Below are positions 52,989 to 60,053 of a stretch of DNA of 64,000 nucleotides, in pieces (positions within the stretch are counted from its first letter, which is position 1; each line of letters opens with the position of its first letter). Made by a program: the position numbers and the translations under genes. The stretch lies in assembly GCA_035532935.1 (NCBI GenBank), contig DATKQE010000048.1:96240-160239 (forward strand), given 5' to 3'. This DNA is from DATJLY01 sp035532935. GTDB taxonomy: Bacteria; Pseudomonadota; Alphaproteobacteria; ATCC43930; CGMCC-115725. The notes beneath the pieces are model-generated. The model did not search any database, had not been told where the DNA came from, and saw only the letters and a program-made list of their open reading frames with translations.

Positions 52989-53645
52989 TTACGGCTGCGG
53001 GGTCAGGCGGAGGTAGGGCTTGAGGGTGCGAAATCCCTTGGGAAAGCGCTGTTTCGCCTGTTCGTCGCTGACCGAGGTGACGATGATGACATCGCCGCCC
53101 ACCTTCCAGTTGACCGGCGTCGCGACCGGATGCTTGGCGGTGAGCTGGCACGAATCGAGCAGGCGCAGCACCTCGTCGAAATTCCGGCCCGTGCTCATCG
53201 GATAGGTCAGCGTGGCCTTGATCTTCTTGTCGGGCCCGATGACGAATACCGCACGCACCGTAGCGTTGTCCGCCGGCGTCCGGCCCTGGGCGCTGTCCCC
53301 CGCCTCGGCGGGCAGCATGTCGTAGAGCTTGGCGACCTTGAGCTCGGGATCGCCGATCATCGGGTAGGTCACACGATGGCCCTGGGTCTCCTCGATGTCC
53401 TTGGCCCATTTGTCGTGATCGGCCACGGGATCGACGCTCAGCCCGATGATCTTGCAGTTGCGCTTGTCGAATTCCGGCTTCAGCCCGGCCATGTAGCCGA
53501 GCTCGGTGGTGCAGACCGGCGTGAAATCCTTGGGGTGCGAGAACAGCACCGCCCAGCCATCGCCGATCCACTGGTGAAAGCTGATGGTCCCCTGTGTCGT
53601 CTGCGCCGTGAAATCCGGCGCCACCGAATTGAGTCTGAGCGACAT
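52989..53645 (-). CDS. Peroxiredoxin, 1-Cys Prx6 type
   Basis: Thioredoxin-fold peroxidase of 218 residues that reduces H2O2 and organic peroxides. The peroxidatic cysteine is C45 in PKDFTPVCTTELG, and the Prx6-type dimer region GLSVDPVADHDKWAKDIEET and C-terminal ROF-like AKQRFPKGFRTLKPYLR are present. There is no resolving cysteine in the usual place. It lies between the siroheme gene and promoter P1, co-directional and probably co-transcribed with the siroheme gene from P2, which may link peroxide defence to sulfur metabolism. Confidence 0.93.
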   Translation of the reverse strand: MSLRLNSVAPDFTAQTTQGTISFHQWIGDGWAVLFSHPKDFTPVCTTELGYMAGLKPEFDKRNCKIIGLSVDPVADHDKWAKDIEETQGHRVTYPMIGDPELKVAKLYDMLPAEAGDSAQGRTPADNATVRAVFVIGPDKKIKATLTYPMSTGRNFDEVLRLLDSCQLTAKHPVATPVNWKVGGDVIIVTSVSDEQAKQRFPKGFRTLKPYLRLTPQP

Positions 53646-53661
53646 CTTCCTGCCTCCTTGG

Positions 53662-54240
53662 TCAGGCCGGCGCGCCAGGCGCGGCGAGCCAGCCGCGGCA
53701 TTTCAGCCATTCGTCGGTAAGCGCCGCGATGCGATCCGTCGCGATCCCGGCCTGCCGCCACGCCGAGCGCTGCTGCGACAGTTGCTCGACCCGATCATGC
53801 CACTCCGGACCGATCACGTCGCCGAGATAATCGCGCATCTTCACGGCCAGCGCCGGGCTCGCGCCGCCGGTGGAGACCGCCACGGTCAGCGTGCCCCGCC
53901 GCAGCACCGCCGCCGCCTGCGCATCCGACAGCGCCGGCGCGTCCTCGACATGGACCACCGCCCCCGCCTGACGGGCCTGGGCGGCCAGCGCCGCCCGCAG
54001 CTCGGACAGCGGGCCGGCAATGAATACCAGTTGCGTCCCATCGAGATCGGCCGCCTTGGGCCAGCGGCGGCGCAGCCGCGACCCCGCCGCGGCGGCAAGG
54101 TCGGGTTCGGGCGCCGGCGCAAACACGGTGATGCACCGCGCCCCCGCCTCGTCGAGCAATTGCATTCGGCGCAGCGCTGCCCGGCCATTGCCGGTCAGCA
54201 CCAGATTGAGCCGCGACACGTCGAGAAAGAGCGGGAGCAT
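53662..54240 (-). CDS. Met8-type precorrin-2 dehydrogenase / siroheme synthase N-terminal protein
   Basis: Cytosolic protein of 192 residues with the bifunctional precorrin-2 dehydrogenase / sirohydrochlorin ferrochelatase fold of the CysG N-terminal half. It begins with the NAD-binding unit LNLVLTGNGRAALRRMQLLD and carries VSTGGASPALAVKMRDYLGD. The usual third glycine of the NAD motif is Asn-Gly. No uroporphyrinogen methyltransferase domain is fused, so that step must be elsewhere. Supplies siroheme for the adjacent sulfite reductase. It starts 43 bases downstream of the predicted -10 element of P2. Confidence 0.86.
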   Translation of the reverse strand: MLPLFLDVSRLNLVLTGNGRAALRRMQLLDEAGARCITVFAPAPEPDLAAAAGSRLRRRWPKAADLDGTQLVFIAGPLSELRAALAAQARQAGAVVHVEDAPALSDAQAAAVLRRGTLTVAVSTGGASPALAVKMRDYLGDVIGPEWHDRVEQLSQQRSAWRQAGIATDRIAALTDEWLKCRGWLAAPGAPA

Positions 54241-54282
54241 CGGCCAAGCCTCCGCGCCGGCACAAGCCCTGGCGCGTCGGCG

Positions 54283-54310
54283 ATCATATTATACTGCATT
54301 TTTATGTCAA
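54283..54310 (-). promoter_or_regulatory. Promoter P2 of the siroheme gene
   Basis: Minus strand TTGACA (54310-54305), 16-base spacer, TATGAT (54288-54283), inside an AT-rich 70-base island. An overlapping TATAAT (54293-54288) lies too near the -35 to serve as its partner. Expected to drive the siroheme gene and peroxiredoxin. Confidence 0.7.
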
Positions 54311-54327
54311 TATTTATAATTCACATC

Positions 54328-54343
54328 ATTTAATTGCTATTTA
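54328..54343 (-). promoter_or_regulatory. Conserved upstream box of promoter P2
   Basis: Minus-strand TAAATAGCAATTAAAT, 17 bases upstream of the P2 -35. It matches the P1 box closely. It overlaps the stop codon of the upstream small membrane-protein gene, so it may be preserved by regulatory selection. Confidence 0.5.
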
Positions 54344-54663
54344 GCGGGCGGCGCGGCCGGAGGCGCGCCCGGCCGGGGCGGCGGCTCAAGGGTGATGTTC
54401 GCGTGCGCCAGCGCATCGACGACTTGCTTGGCGCCCGCGTCGCCGTGCTGCGCCAGAAGCGCCACGTCGCCGGCAAGCGCGTTGCTCGCCTTGTGCAGAC
54501 GCTCGGTCTCCGCGATCGGCGCCTCCTGGTTCGCCGCGATGGCGATCAAGGCGCGCGACTGGCGCACCAGCATCACCGTCTGGAACACCTGCATCAGGAA
54601 GAACGCGCCGGCCAGCAGCGCGAGCGGCAACTCGATACCGGCGCCATTGGAAAGGCGCCTCAC
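54337..54663 (-). CDS. Small single-helix membrane protein, second of a pair
   Basis: Predicted membrane-anchored protein of 108 residues, unrecognised. GTG start (54663) overlaps the preceding stop as GTGA. After seven or so polar residues a helix follows, IELPLALLAGAFFLMQVFQ, then a region predicted to be helical, ETERLHKASNALAGDVALLA, and a proline-rich tail. Together with the first gene it may form a two-component membrane unit. No function is known; coupled translation argues for direct interaction. Confidence 0.6.
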   Translation of the reverse strand: MRRLSNGAGIELPLALLAGAFFLMQVFQTVMLVRQSRALIAIAANQEAPIAETERLHKASNALAGDVALLAQHGDAGAKQVVDALAHANITLEPPPRPGAPPAAPPAK

Positions 54664-55004
54664 TTTCCCGGCTCCATCGGGCTGATCTCGTCCGAAGGCG
54701 CGGCACCGGGCACCTTGCCCTCGCCAGCGGCCGGCGCGTCGGGCGTCAGGTGCATGCCGTGGCGTTCGAGCAACTGGATCAGCGCGTCGTCCTTGGTCGT
54801 GGCCGCAACGCGGGCGATGGTCTGCACCATGAACCGCGCGGCGCGGCTCACCGCGACACCTTGATTGATGAATTGCTGGCGCTGGTTGACCCGCGCCTGC
54901 GCGTTGTCGTTGCGCAGGACGAGCGCGCCGTTCAGCAGCACGAACAGAAAGCTCGCGGCGGCGAGGCCCGTCGCCGTCGGTCTGAGCCAAGTCCAATCGT
55001 TCAT
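54660..55004 (-). CDS. Small single-helix membrane protein, first of a pair
   Basis: Predicted membrane-anchored protein of 114 residues with no recognised domain. The N-terminal region MNDWTWLRPTATG precedes a helix AAASFLFVLLNGALVL. The outer part VNQRQQFINQGVAVSRAARF may be a coiled coil, and the last third is Pro/Glu-rich. The layout (short lead, one helix, helical domain) is mirrored in the next gene, suggesting two subunits of one complex. Unknown role. Confidence 0.6.
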   Translation of the reverse strand: MNDWTWLRPTATGLAAASFLFVLLNGALVLRNDNAQARVNQRQQFINQGVAVSRAARFMVQTIARVAATTKDDALIQLLERHGMHLTPDAPAAGEGKVPGAAPSDEISPMEPGK

Positions 55005-55109
55005 TGCCGCCCCTTTCGGTCGATCGCCGGCTTGGGCATTATAGGCGCGCCCGCGTCGGGCCATGAGCAAATCTGAAATCTGGGGCGATGCCCCGCAAGG
55101 CAGGCACCG

Positions 55110-55907
55110 TTGAGCTGGGATCCACAGCAATATCTGAAATTCAGGGGCGAGCGGCTGCGGCCGGGCTTCGACCTGTTGGCGCAGGTCGCCGATCTGTCGC
55201 CCGGTCCGGTGTTCGAATTGGGCTGCGGCACCGGCGCGCATGCGCGGGCGATGGCGCTGCGCTGGCCCGAGCGCCCCATCCTCGGCATCGACAAGTCCAA
55301 GGAGATGCTGGCCGAGGCGGCAGCCGAGCCGTCCCCGGTGCGCTGGCTCGAAGCCGACATCGAGACCTGGGCGGCGCCCGAGCCGGCCGCGCTCGTGTTT
55401 TCCACCGCGACGCTGCAATGGCTGGAAGGACACGAGCGCCTGTTCCCGCGCCTGATGCGGCAGCTCGCGCCCGGCGGCGTCCTGGCGGTGCAGATGCCGC
55501 GCAATTTCGACGCGCCGACGCATGCGATCATGCGCGAGGTCGCGGCGTCGGGACCATGGGCCGAGCGCCTGCGCCCGCAGACTGCTTCCGGAACCGGGCA
55601 GGGCTCGCTGCTGCGTCTCGACCCGGTCGGACCGCCGGCGTTCTATTACGACCTGCTGGTACCGTTGGCCGGCGGCGGCCTCGACATCTGGGAAACCGAA
55701 TATCTGCACGTGCTCGAGGGCGAGGACCCGGTGCTCGAATGGACGCGGGGCAGCGCGCTGCGCCCGGTGGTCGCGGCGCTGCCGCGCGAGGAGGCCGAGG
55801 AATTCGAGCGCCGCTACGCGGCCCGGCTGCGCGCCGCCTATCCGCGCCGCAGCGACGGCCGCACACTGCTCCCCTTCCGCCGCCTCTTCATGGTGGCCCG
55901 ACGGTAA
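55110..55907 (+). CDS. Trans-aconitate 2-methyltransferase-like SAM methyltransferase
   Basis: Class I methyltransferase of 265 residues related to Tam. The start SWDPQQYLKFRGERLRPGFD, motif I FELGCGTGAHARAMA and motif PVRWLEADIETW are those of the trans-aconitate methyltransferase family, which detoxifies trans-aconitate formed from cis-aconitate. TTG 55110 is used as start because no ATG exists there. It is the first of three coupled genes (methyltransferase, EVE protein, Rieske protein). The Tam substrate assignment is likely but not certain. Confidence 0.82.
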   Translation: MSWDPQQYLKFRGERLRPGFDLLAQVADLSPGPVFELGCGTGAHARAMALRWPERPILGIDKSKEMLAEAAAEPSPVRWLEADIETWAAPEPAALVFSTATLQWLEGHERLFPRLMRQLAPGGVLAVQMPRNFDAPTHAIMREVAASGPWAERLRPQTASGTGQGSLLRLDPVGPPAFYYDLLVPLAGGGLDIWETEYLHVLEGEDPVLEWTRGSALRPVVAALPREEAEEFERRYAARLRAAYPRRSDGRTLLPFRRLFMVARR

Positions 55908-55912
55908 CGGCG

Positions 55913-56326
55913 ATGCACTATTGGCTGCTGAAATCCGAACCCGGCGTCTATCCGTGGGATCAACTCGTCAAGGACAAGCGCACCCACTGGGACGGCGTCC
56001 GCAACCACCAGGCGGCGAACAATCTCAAGGCGATGAAGCGCGGCGACCACGCCTTCTTCTATCATTCCGGCGAGGAGCGGATGATCGTCGGCATCGCCGA
56101 GATCGTCAAGGAAGCCTATCCCGATCCCAGCGATCCCGACGGGCGCTTCGTCATGGTCGACGTGAAGCCGGTGCGCGCGGTGAAGACGGCGGTGACGCTG
56201 GCCGCGATCAAGGCCGAGCCAAAGCTCAAGAATCTCGCGCTGGTGCGGCAGTCGCGGCTCTCGGTCGTCCCGGTGGCGGCGGAGGAGTGGCAGATCATGT
56301 GCGCGATGGCGCAAGTGCCGGCGTGA
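55913..56326 (+). CDS. EVE domain-containing protein
   Basis: PUA-like EVE domain protein of 137 residues. The start HYWLLKSEPGVYPWDQLVKD and the block HWDGVRNHQAANNLKAMKRG plus FYHSGEERMIVGIAEIV are conserved in this family, which binds modified bases in DNA or RNA. Stand-alone homologues of bacterial type are widespread and their ligand is not known. It begins five bases after the methyltransferase gene, and the next gene overlaps by four bases. Confidence 0.92.
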   Translation: MHYWLLKSEPGVYPWDQLVKDKRTHWDGVRNHQAANNLKAMKRGDHAFFYHSGEERMIVGIAEIVKEAYPDPSDPDGRFVMVDVKPVRAVKTAVTLAAIKAEPKLKNLALVRQSRLSVVPVAAEEWQIMCAMAQVPA

Positions 56327-56661
56327 GCCGGGTCGCGCTCTGCCGCGCGGACGACATCGGCGAGGGCAAGGGCCGCGGCTTCCGCCTCGGCGCGGACACC
56401 GGGCAAATCGCCGCTTTCATCATCCGCTGGCGCGGCGCATTCTACGCCTACGTCAATTCCTGTCCGCATATCGGCACGCCGCTCGACCGGCTGCCGGACC
56501 GCTTCTTCGACCGCAGCGGCGAATTGCTGTTATGCGGCACGCACGGGGCGCTGTTCCGGCCCGACGACGGCATGTGCGTGCGCGGACCGTGCAGCGGCAA
56601 GCCGCTCGACCGCCTGCCTGTCTCGGTCGAGGACGGCGCGGTCGTGGTCGAGTTCGCGTGA
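56323..56661 (+). CDS. Rieske [2Fe-2S] ferredoxin-like protein
   Basis: Soluble Rieske protein of 112 residues. The cluster is ligated by CPHIGTPLD (C, H) and CGTHGALF (C, H). Start GTG 56323 overlaps the EVE stop as GTGA. Such stand-alone proteins can feed electrons to oxygenases or act as redox sensors. It has no signal peptide, so it is cytosolic. It is not next to an oxygenase here, and its partner is unknown. Confidence 0.85.
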   Translation: MSRVALCRADDIGEGKGRGFRLGADTGQIAAFIIRWRGAFYAYVNSCPHIGTPLDRLPDRFFDRSGELLLCGTHGALFRPDDGMCVRGPCSGKPLDRLPVSVEDGAVVVEFA

Positions 56662-56673
56662 CCGCTGCCGCGT

Positions 56674-57681
56674 TCAGAGGCCGAGCGTGTTTTCCGCGAA
56701 CAGTTCGTCGACCGCCATCGGCCGCTCGATATAGCCCTGCGCGTGGGCATAGCGCAGGAACGTCTCGATCACGGAACGGTTGGGGCCGAGACCCTGGACC
56801 CAGGCGTTGTCACCATAGGCGGCACGCTGCTCCTCGAGGATGAACACCGCGTCCGGCAGCGACAGGTGCTTCGAATCGGCGAACAGGAAACGGTCGCACT
56901 GGCGCTGCGCCTCGACGAAGGCGCGGAACAGGCTTTCCGCGATCCAGGGCTCGCGCCGCGCCAGCTCGGCCTTCATCACCACGGTGTGGGTGATCGGGAA
57001 CATGCCGGTGCGGCGGACGAAGTCGCGCATCTCGGCCTTGGCGTCGCGGAACAGCCGGCGCAGCTTCGCGGTGCCGTCGAGGAAGGATGGCGGCAGTTGC
57101 GGCACCAGGATCGCATCGACCTCGCCGCGTTCCAGAAGCGCGTCGGGCGTGCCGCCCTTGGCCGCCTCGACCTTGATGCCGGCGGGAATGACATAGCCGG
57201 CCGCGCCCTCGCTTTCGCAGGTCACCCAGGTCACGTCCTCGGGCGCGAGGCCGTAATGGTCGCCGAAGATGCCGCGCAGCCAGAGATTGACGGTGAGCCG
57301 GTAGAGCGGCACGCCGATGCGCTTGCCGGCAAGATCGCGCGGCGCGACATAGGGCGCGTCGTGGCGCACCAGCACATAGGCCAGGACCGGCATGCGCAGC
57401 GGAAAGATCGGCAGCGCCACCACCGGCTCGCCACGGCAGCGCGCCGCCACGTACCACGACAGCGACATCTCGGCCGCGTCGTACTGCTCGTAGACCGGGC
57501 GGGTACAGAAATCGCCGATCCACGAGGTCTCGGTGTTGAGCGCCAGCCCCTCGGCCTTGACGCGCCCATCGATGATCGGCCGCGTGCGGTCGTAATCGGC
57601 GACCGCGAGATCGATCGGGTAAAGCGTCTTCGACCGTTGCGCGGCGGCGGCCGTGATCGTTCGTCCGAGATCGTTCGCCAT
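56674..57681 (-). CDS. 4,5-dihydroxyphthalate decarboxylase-like / substrate-binding-fold protein
   Basis: Protein of 335 residues of the PBP2-fold family that includes 4,5-dihydroxyphthalate decarboxylase and similar proteins. It begins LDLAVADYDRTRPIIDG-like after a short lead, and has ELFGIFGDHYGL-like and SSYVAARCRGEPVVALPIFP-like segments; LAGKRIGVPLYRLT is clear. There is no signal peptide, as in the decarboxylases and unlike true transport binding proteins. The metal and substrate cannot be determined. It lies 52 bases after the homospermidine synthase on the same strand. Confidence 0.75.
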   Translation of the reverse strand: MANDLGRTITAAAAQRSKTLYPIDLAVADYDRTRPIIDGRVKAEGLALNTETSWIGDFCTRPVYEQYDAAEMSLSWYVAARCRGEPVVALPIFPLRMPVLAYVLVRHDAPYVAPRDLAGKRIGVPLYRLTVNLWLRGIFGDHYGLAPEDVTWVTCESEGAAGYVIPAGIKVEAAKGGTPDALLERGEVDAILVPQLPPSFLDGTAKLRRLFRDAKAEMRDFVRRTGMFPITHTVVMKAELARREPWIAESLFRAFVEAQRQCDRFLFADSKHLSLPDAVFILEEQRAAYGDNAWVQGLGPNRSVIETFLRYAHAQGYIERPMAVDELFAENTLGL

Positions 57682-57732
57682 GGCGAATCCCCGTTGTCGC
57701 AGTGCCAGCCTAAGGCCGCCGCGCCGGGCGCG

Positions 57733-59154
57733 TCAACTCACGCGGAAATTCTTGAATTGCCACGGATCGTTCGGGTCGATGTCCTCGGGGAAGAGACGGC
57801 CGCGGTCGAAGAGCGGCGTCCAGTCGGTGTAGGCGCCGACCACCTCGCCGAGATAGGGGCGGCAGATTTCGAGGATGCGCGCGTGGTCGATCTCGTCGGG
57901 CTCGACGATCGAGGCGTTGGGGTTCTCGATCGCCCACACCACGCCTGCGAGCACCGCCGCCGTCACCTGGAGGCTGGTCGCGTTGTTGTAGGGGACAAGG
58001 CGGCGCGCCTCGTCGATCGAGAGCCGCGAGCCGTACCAATAAGCGCCCTTCGCGTGCCCCATCAGCAGCACGCCGAGCTCGTCGATGCCGGATTGGATCT
58101 CCGCCATGAGGAGCCGCTGCTCCGGCTGAAGCCGCCAGTTCTTGCCGGCGAATTCGTGCAGCGACAGCACCGCGCTGTCGCACGGGTGATAGGCATAATG
58201 CACGGTCGGACGGTAGCGCAGCTCGCCGCCCTCGGCGACGGTGAGATAGTCGGCGATCGAGATCGCCTCGTTATGGGTGATGAGAAAGCCGTGATACGGC
58301 CCCTCGAGCGGGGTCCAGCTCCGCACCTGTGTCGCCGCGCCGGGGCGATTGAGATAAATCGCCGCACCGCAGCCGAAATCGTGGCGCGTGCCGTCGGCCG
58401 GGAAGTGGCGCTCGTGGCTGCCCCAGCCGAGCTCGGCCGGCTGCGCGCCCTCGCTGACGAAGCCATCGATTGACCAGGTGTTGACGAACTCGCCGCGGCG
58501 CTTGGGATGGGGCGAGACCTGGGTGTCGCGCTCGGCGATATGGATGACCTTGACGCCGAGGCGCTGCGCCAACCCGGCCCAGCCGCGTCGGCTCGTCGGC
58601 GCCGGCCCGGCGGAGCCCGACGCGGCGGCCCCGGTCGCGGCGGCAAGATCGAGCAGCGCCGCCTTGACGAAATGCGACACGAGGCCGGGATTGGCGCCAT
58701 GCGTCACCACTGCCGTCGGCGCGCCCGCCGCGCCGGCGCGAAGCTTGAGCGCGCGCTCGCGCAAGGCATAGTTCGAACGCTGCGAGGGCGTGAGCGAGGG
58801 GTCGGTATAGCCTCCGGGCCAGGGCTCGATGCAGGTGTCGAGATAGAGCGCCCCCCGACCGCGGCAGAATTCAACGAGCGCGAGCGACGACACCTCGACC
58901 GAGACGTTGACGAGGAAATCGCCGCGCGACAGCAGCGGATCGAGCACGCGGGTGAAGTTCTCCCGCGTCAGCGGCGTGATGATGAAACGGACGCCGAGCG
59001 TAGCCGCTTCGTCGCGGCCGCGCGGCTCGGCGGTGACGATGGTGATCTGCGACGGCGCCAGGCGCAGATGGCGAAGCAAGAGCGGCAACACGCCCTGCCC
59101 GATGCTGCCGAAGCCGACCATGACGATCCGTCCGGGAAACGCCGCGTGAATCAT
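57733..59154 (-). CDS. hss: Homospermidine synthase
   Basis: NAD-dependent enzyme of 473 residues making homospermidine from two putrescines, the major polyamine in many alphaproteobacteria. The NAD-binding loop GRIVMVGFGSIGQGVLPLLL, the SLTPSQRSNYALRERAL block and the active-site HGANPGLVSHFVKAA and LITHNEAISIADYL stretches fit the alphaproteobacterial family. Length matches the usual 470-480. It diverges from the GntR gene and is separated by 198 bases. The following decarboxylase-like gene may be transcribed with it. Confidence 0.92.
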   Translation of the reverse strand: MIHAAFPGRIVMVGFGSIGQGVLPLLLRHLRLAPSQITIVTAEPRGRDEAATLGVRFIITPLTRENFTRVLDPLLSRGDFLVNVSVEVSSLALVEFCRGRGALYLDTCIEPWPGGYTDPSLTPSQRSNYALRERALKLRAGAAGAPTAVVTHGANPGLVSHFVKAALLDLAAATGAAASGSAGPAPTSRRGWAGLAQRLGVKVIHIAERDTQVSPHPKRRGEFVNTWSIDGFVSEGAQPAELGWGSHERHFPADGTRHDFGCGAAIYLNRPGAATQVRSWTPLEGPYHGFLITHNEAISIADYLTVAEGGELRYRPTVHYAYHPCDSAVLSLHEFAGKNWRLQPEQRLLMAEIQSGIDELGVLLMGHAKGAYWYGSRLSIDEARRLVPYNNATSLQVTAAVLAGVVWAIENPNASIVEPDEIDHARILEICRPYLGEVVGAYTDWTPLFDRGRLFPEDIDPNDPWQFKNFRVS

Positions 59155-59277
59155 CCTGCAAAACCGCTATCCATGGGGAAGAAACGAACCGCCAGAAATG
59201 AACACTGATGCCCGCGGAGTCAAAAGTATTCGCCCGCGCCGAACCCGCCGGCCCGGCCGCGGACGGCACCGCGGGGT

Positions 59278-59306
59278 TTGACTTGGCTCTGGCATACAAG
59301 ATACAT
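59278..59306 (+). promoter_or_regulatory. Promoter with probable GntR operator
   Basis: TTGACT (59278-59283), 17-base spacer, ATACAT (59301-59306). The spacer and -10 contain ATACAAGATACAT, whose reverse reading TATGTATCTTGTATGC resembles the TTGTAT-type sites bound by FadR-family GntR repressors. It is placed 46 bases ahead of the GntR start, indicating autoregulation. Confidence 0.55.
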
Positions 59307-59352
59307 AAGGCCAAGCTGGCCCGGCGCGCCGGCGGGAGGAAGGGCGCCTGAC

Positions 59353-60042
59353 ATGACCGTTTCGCGTCTCGAAGTGAAGCCGATCGACACGCAGACGAGC
59401 TTTCGCACCCAGGCCTATCACGCCCTCAAGGCGGCGATCGCCAGCTTCGACGTCTACGCCCAGCCGGACGAGCTTCGTCTCGACGAGCGCCAGCTCTCGC
59501 ACGATCTTGGCGTCTCGCGCACGCCTATTCGCGAGGCGATCACGCTCCTGGAGCAGGAGGGGTTCGTGCGCACGCTGCCGCGCCGCGGCGTCTTCGTCGT
59601 GCGCAAGACCAAGCAGGAAATCGTCGCCATGATCCAGGTCTGGGCCGCGCTCGAGAGCATGGCCGCCCGCCTCATCACCGTGCACGCCTCGGACGCCGCG
59701 ATCCGCGGCCTGCGCCGCCTCTTCGACGAGTTCCAGGGCACCTCGCCCGAGGCCCATCTCGATGAGTATTCCGACGCCAACATCCGCTTCCATCAGGCGA
59801 TCATCGACCTGTCGGGCAACCGGCTCCTCGTCGATATGACCGAGAATCTGTTCATCCATGTCCGCGCCATCCGCCAGGCGACGATCGGTCAGGACAACCG
59901 GGCGCAGCGTTCGATCATCGACCACATGAACATCATCGAAGCGCTCGAGCGGCGCGACACCGAGGCCGCCGAGACGCTCACCCGCCGCCACACGCTCGAC
60001 CTCGCCGCCCATGTCGAGCGCCAGCGCGGCTTTCTCGAATGA
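59353..60042 (+). CDS. GntR-family (FCD) transcriptional regulator
   Basis: GntR regulator of 229 residues. The winged helix-turn-helix occupies residues about 15-80 (RLDERQLSHDLGVSRTPIRE, TLLEQEGFVRTLPRRGVFVV), the FCD ligand domain about 95-220, with metal-binding candidates in DEYSDANIRFHQAIIDLSGN and IIDHMNIIEAL. It precedes the ThDP enzyme and CoA-transferase genes by 11 bases, so it is expected to control them with an organic acid as ligand. ATG 59353 is chosen on domain fit; a GGAGG lies about 20 bases upstream, which is far. Confidence 0.9.
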   Translation: MTVSRLEVKPIDTQTSFRTQAYHALKAAIASFDVYAQPDELRLDERQLSHDLGVSRTPIREAITLLEQEGFVRTLPRRGVFVVRKTKQEIVAMIQVWAALESMAARLITVHASDAAIRGLRRLFDEFQGTSPEAHLDEYSDANIRFHQAIIDLSGNRLLVDMTENLFIHVRAIRQATIGQDNRAQRSIIDHMNIIEALERRDTEAAETLTRRHTLDLAAHVERQRGFLE

Positions 60043-60053
60043 GGGAGGTGAGG

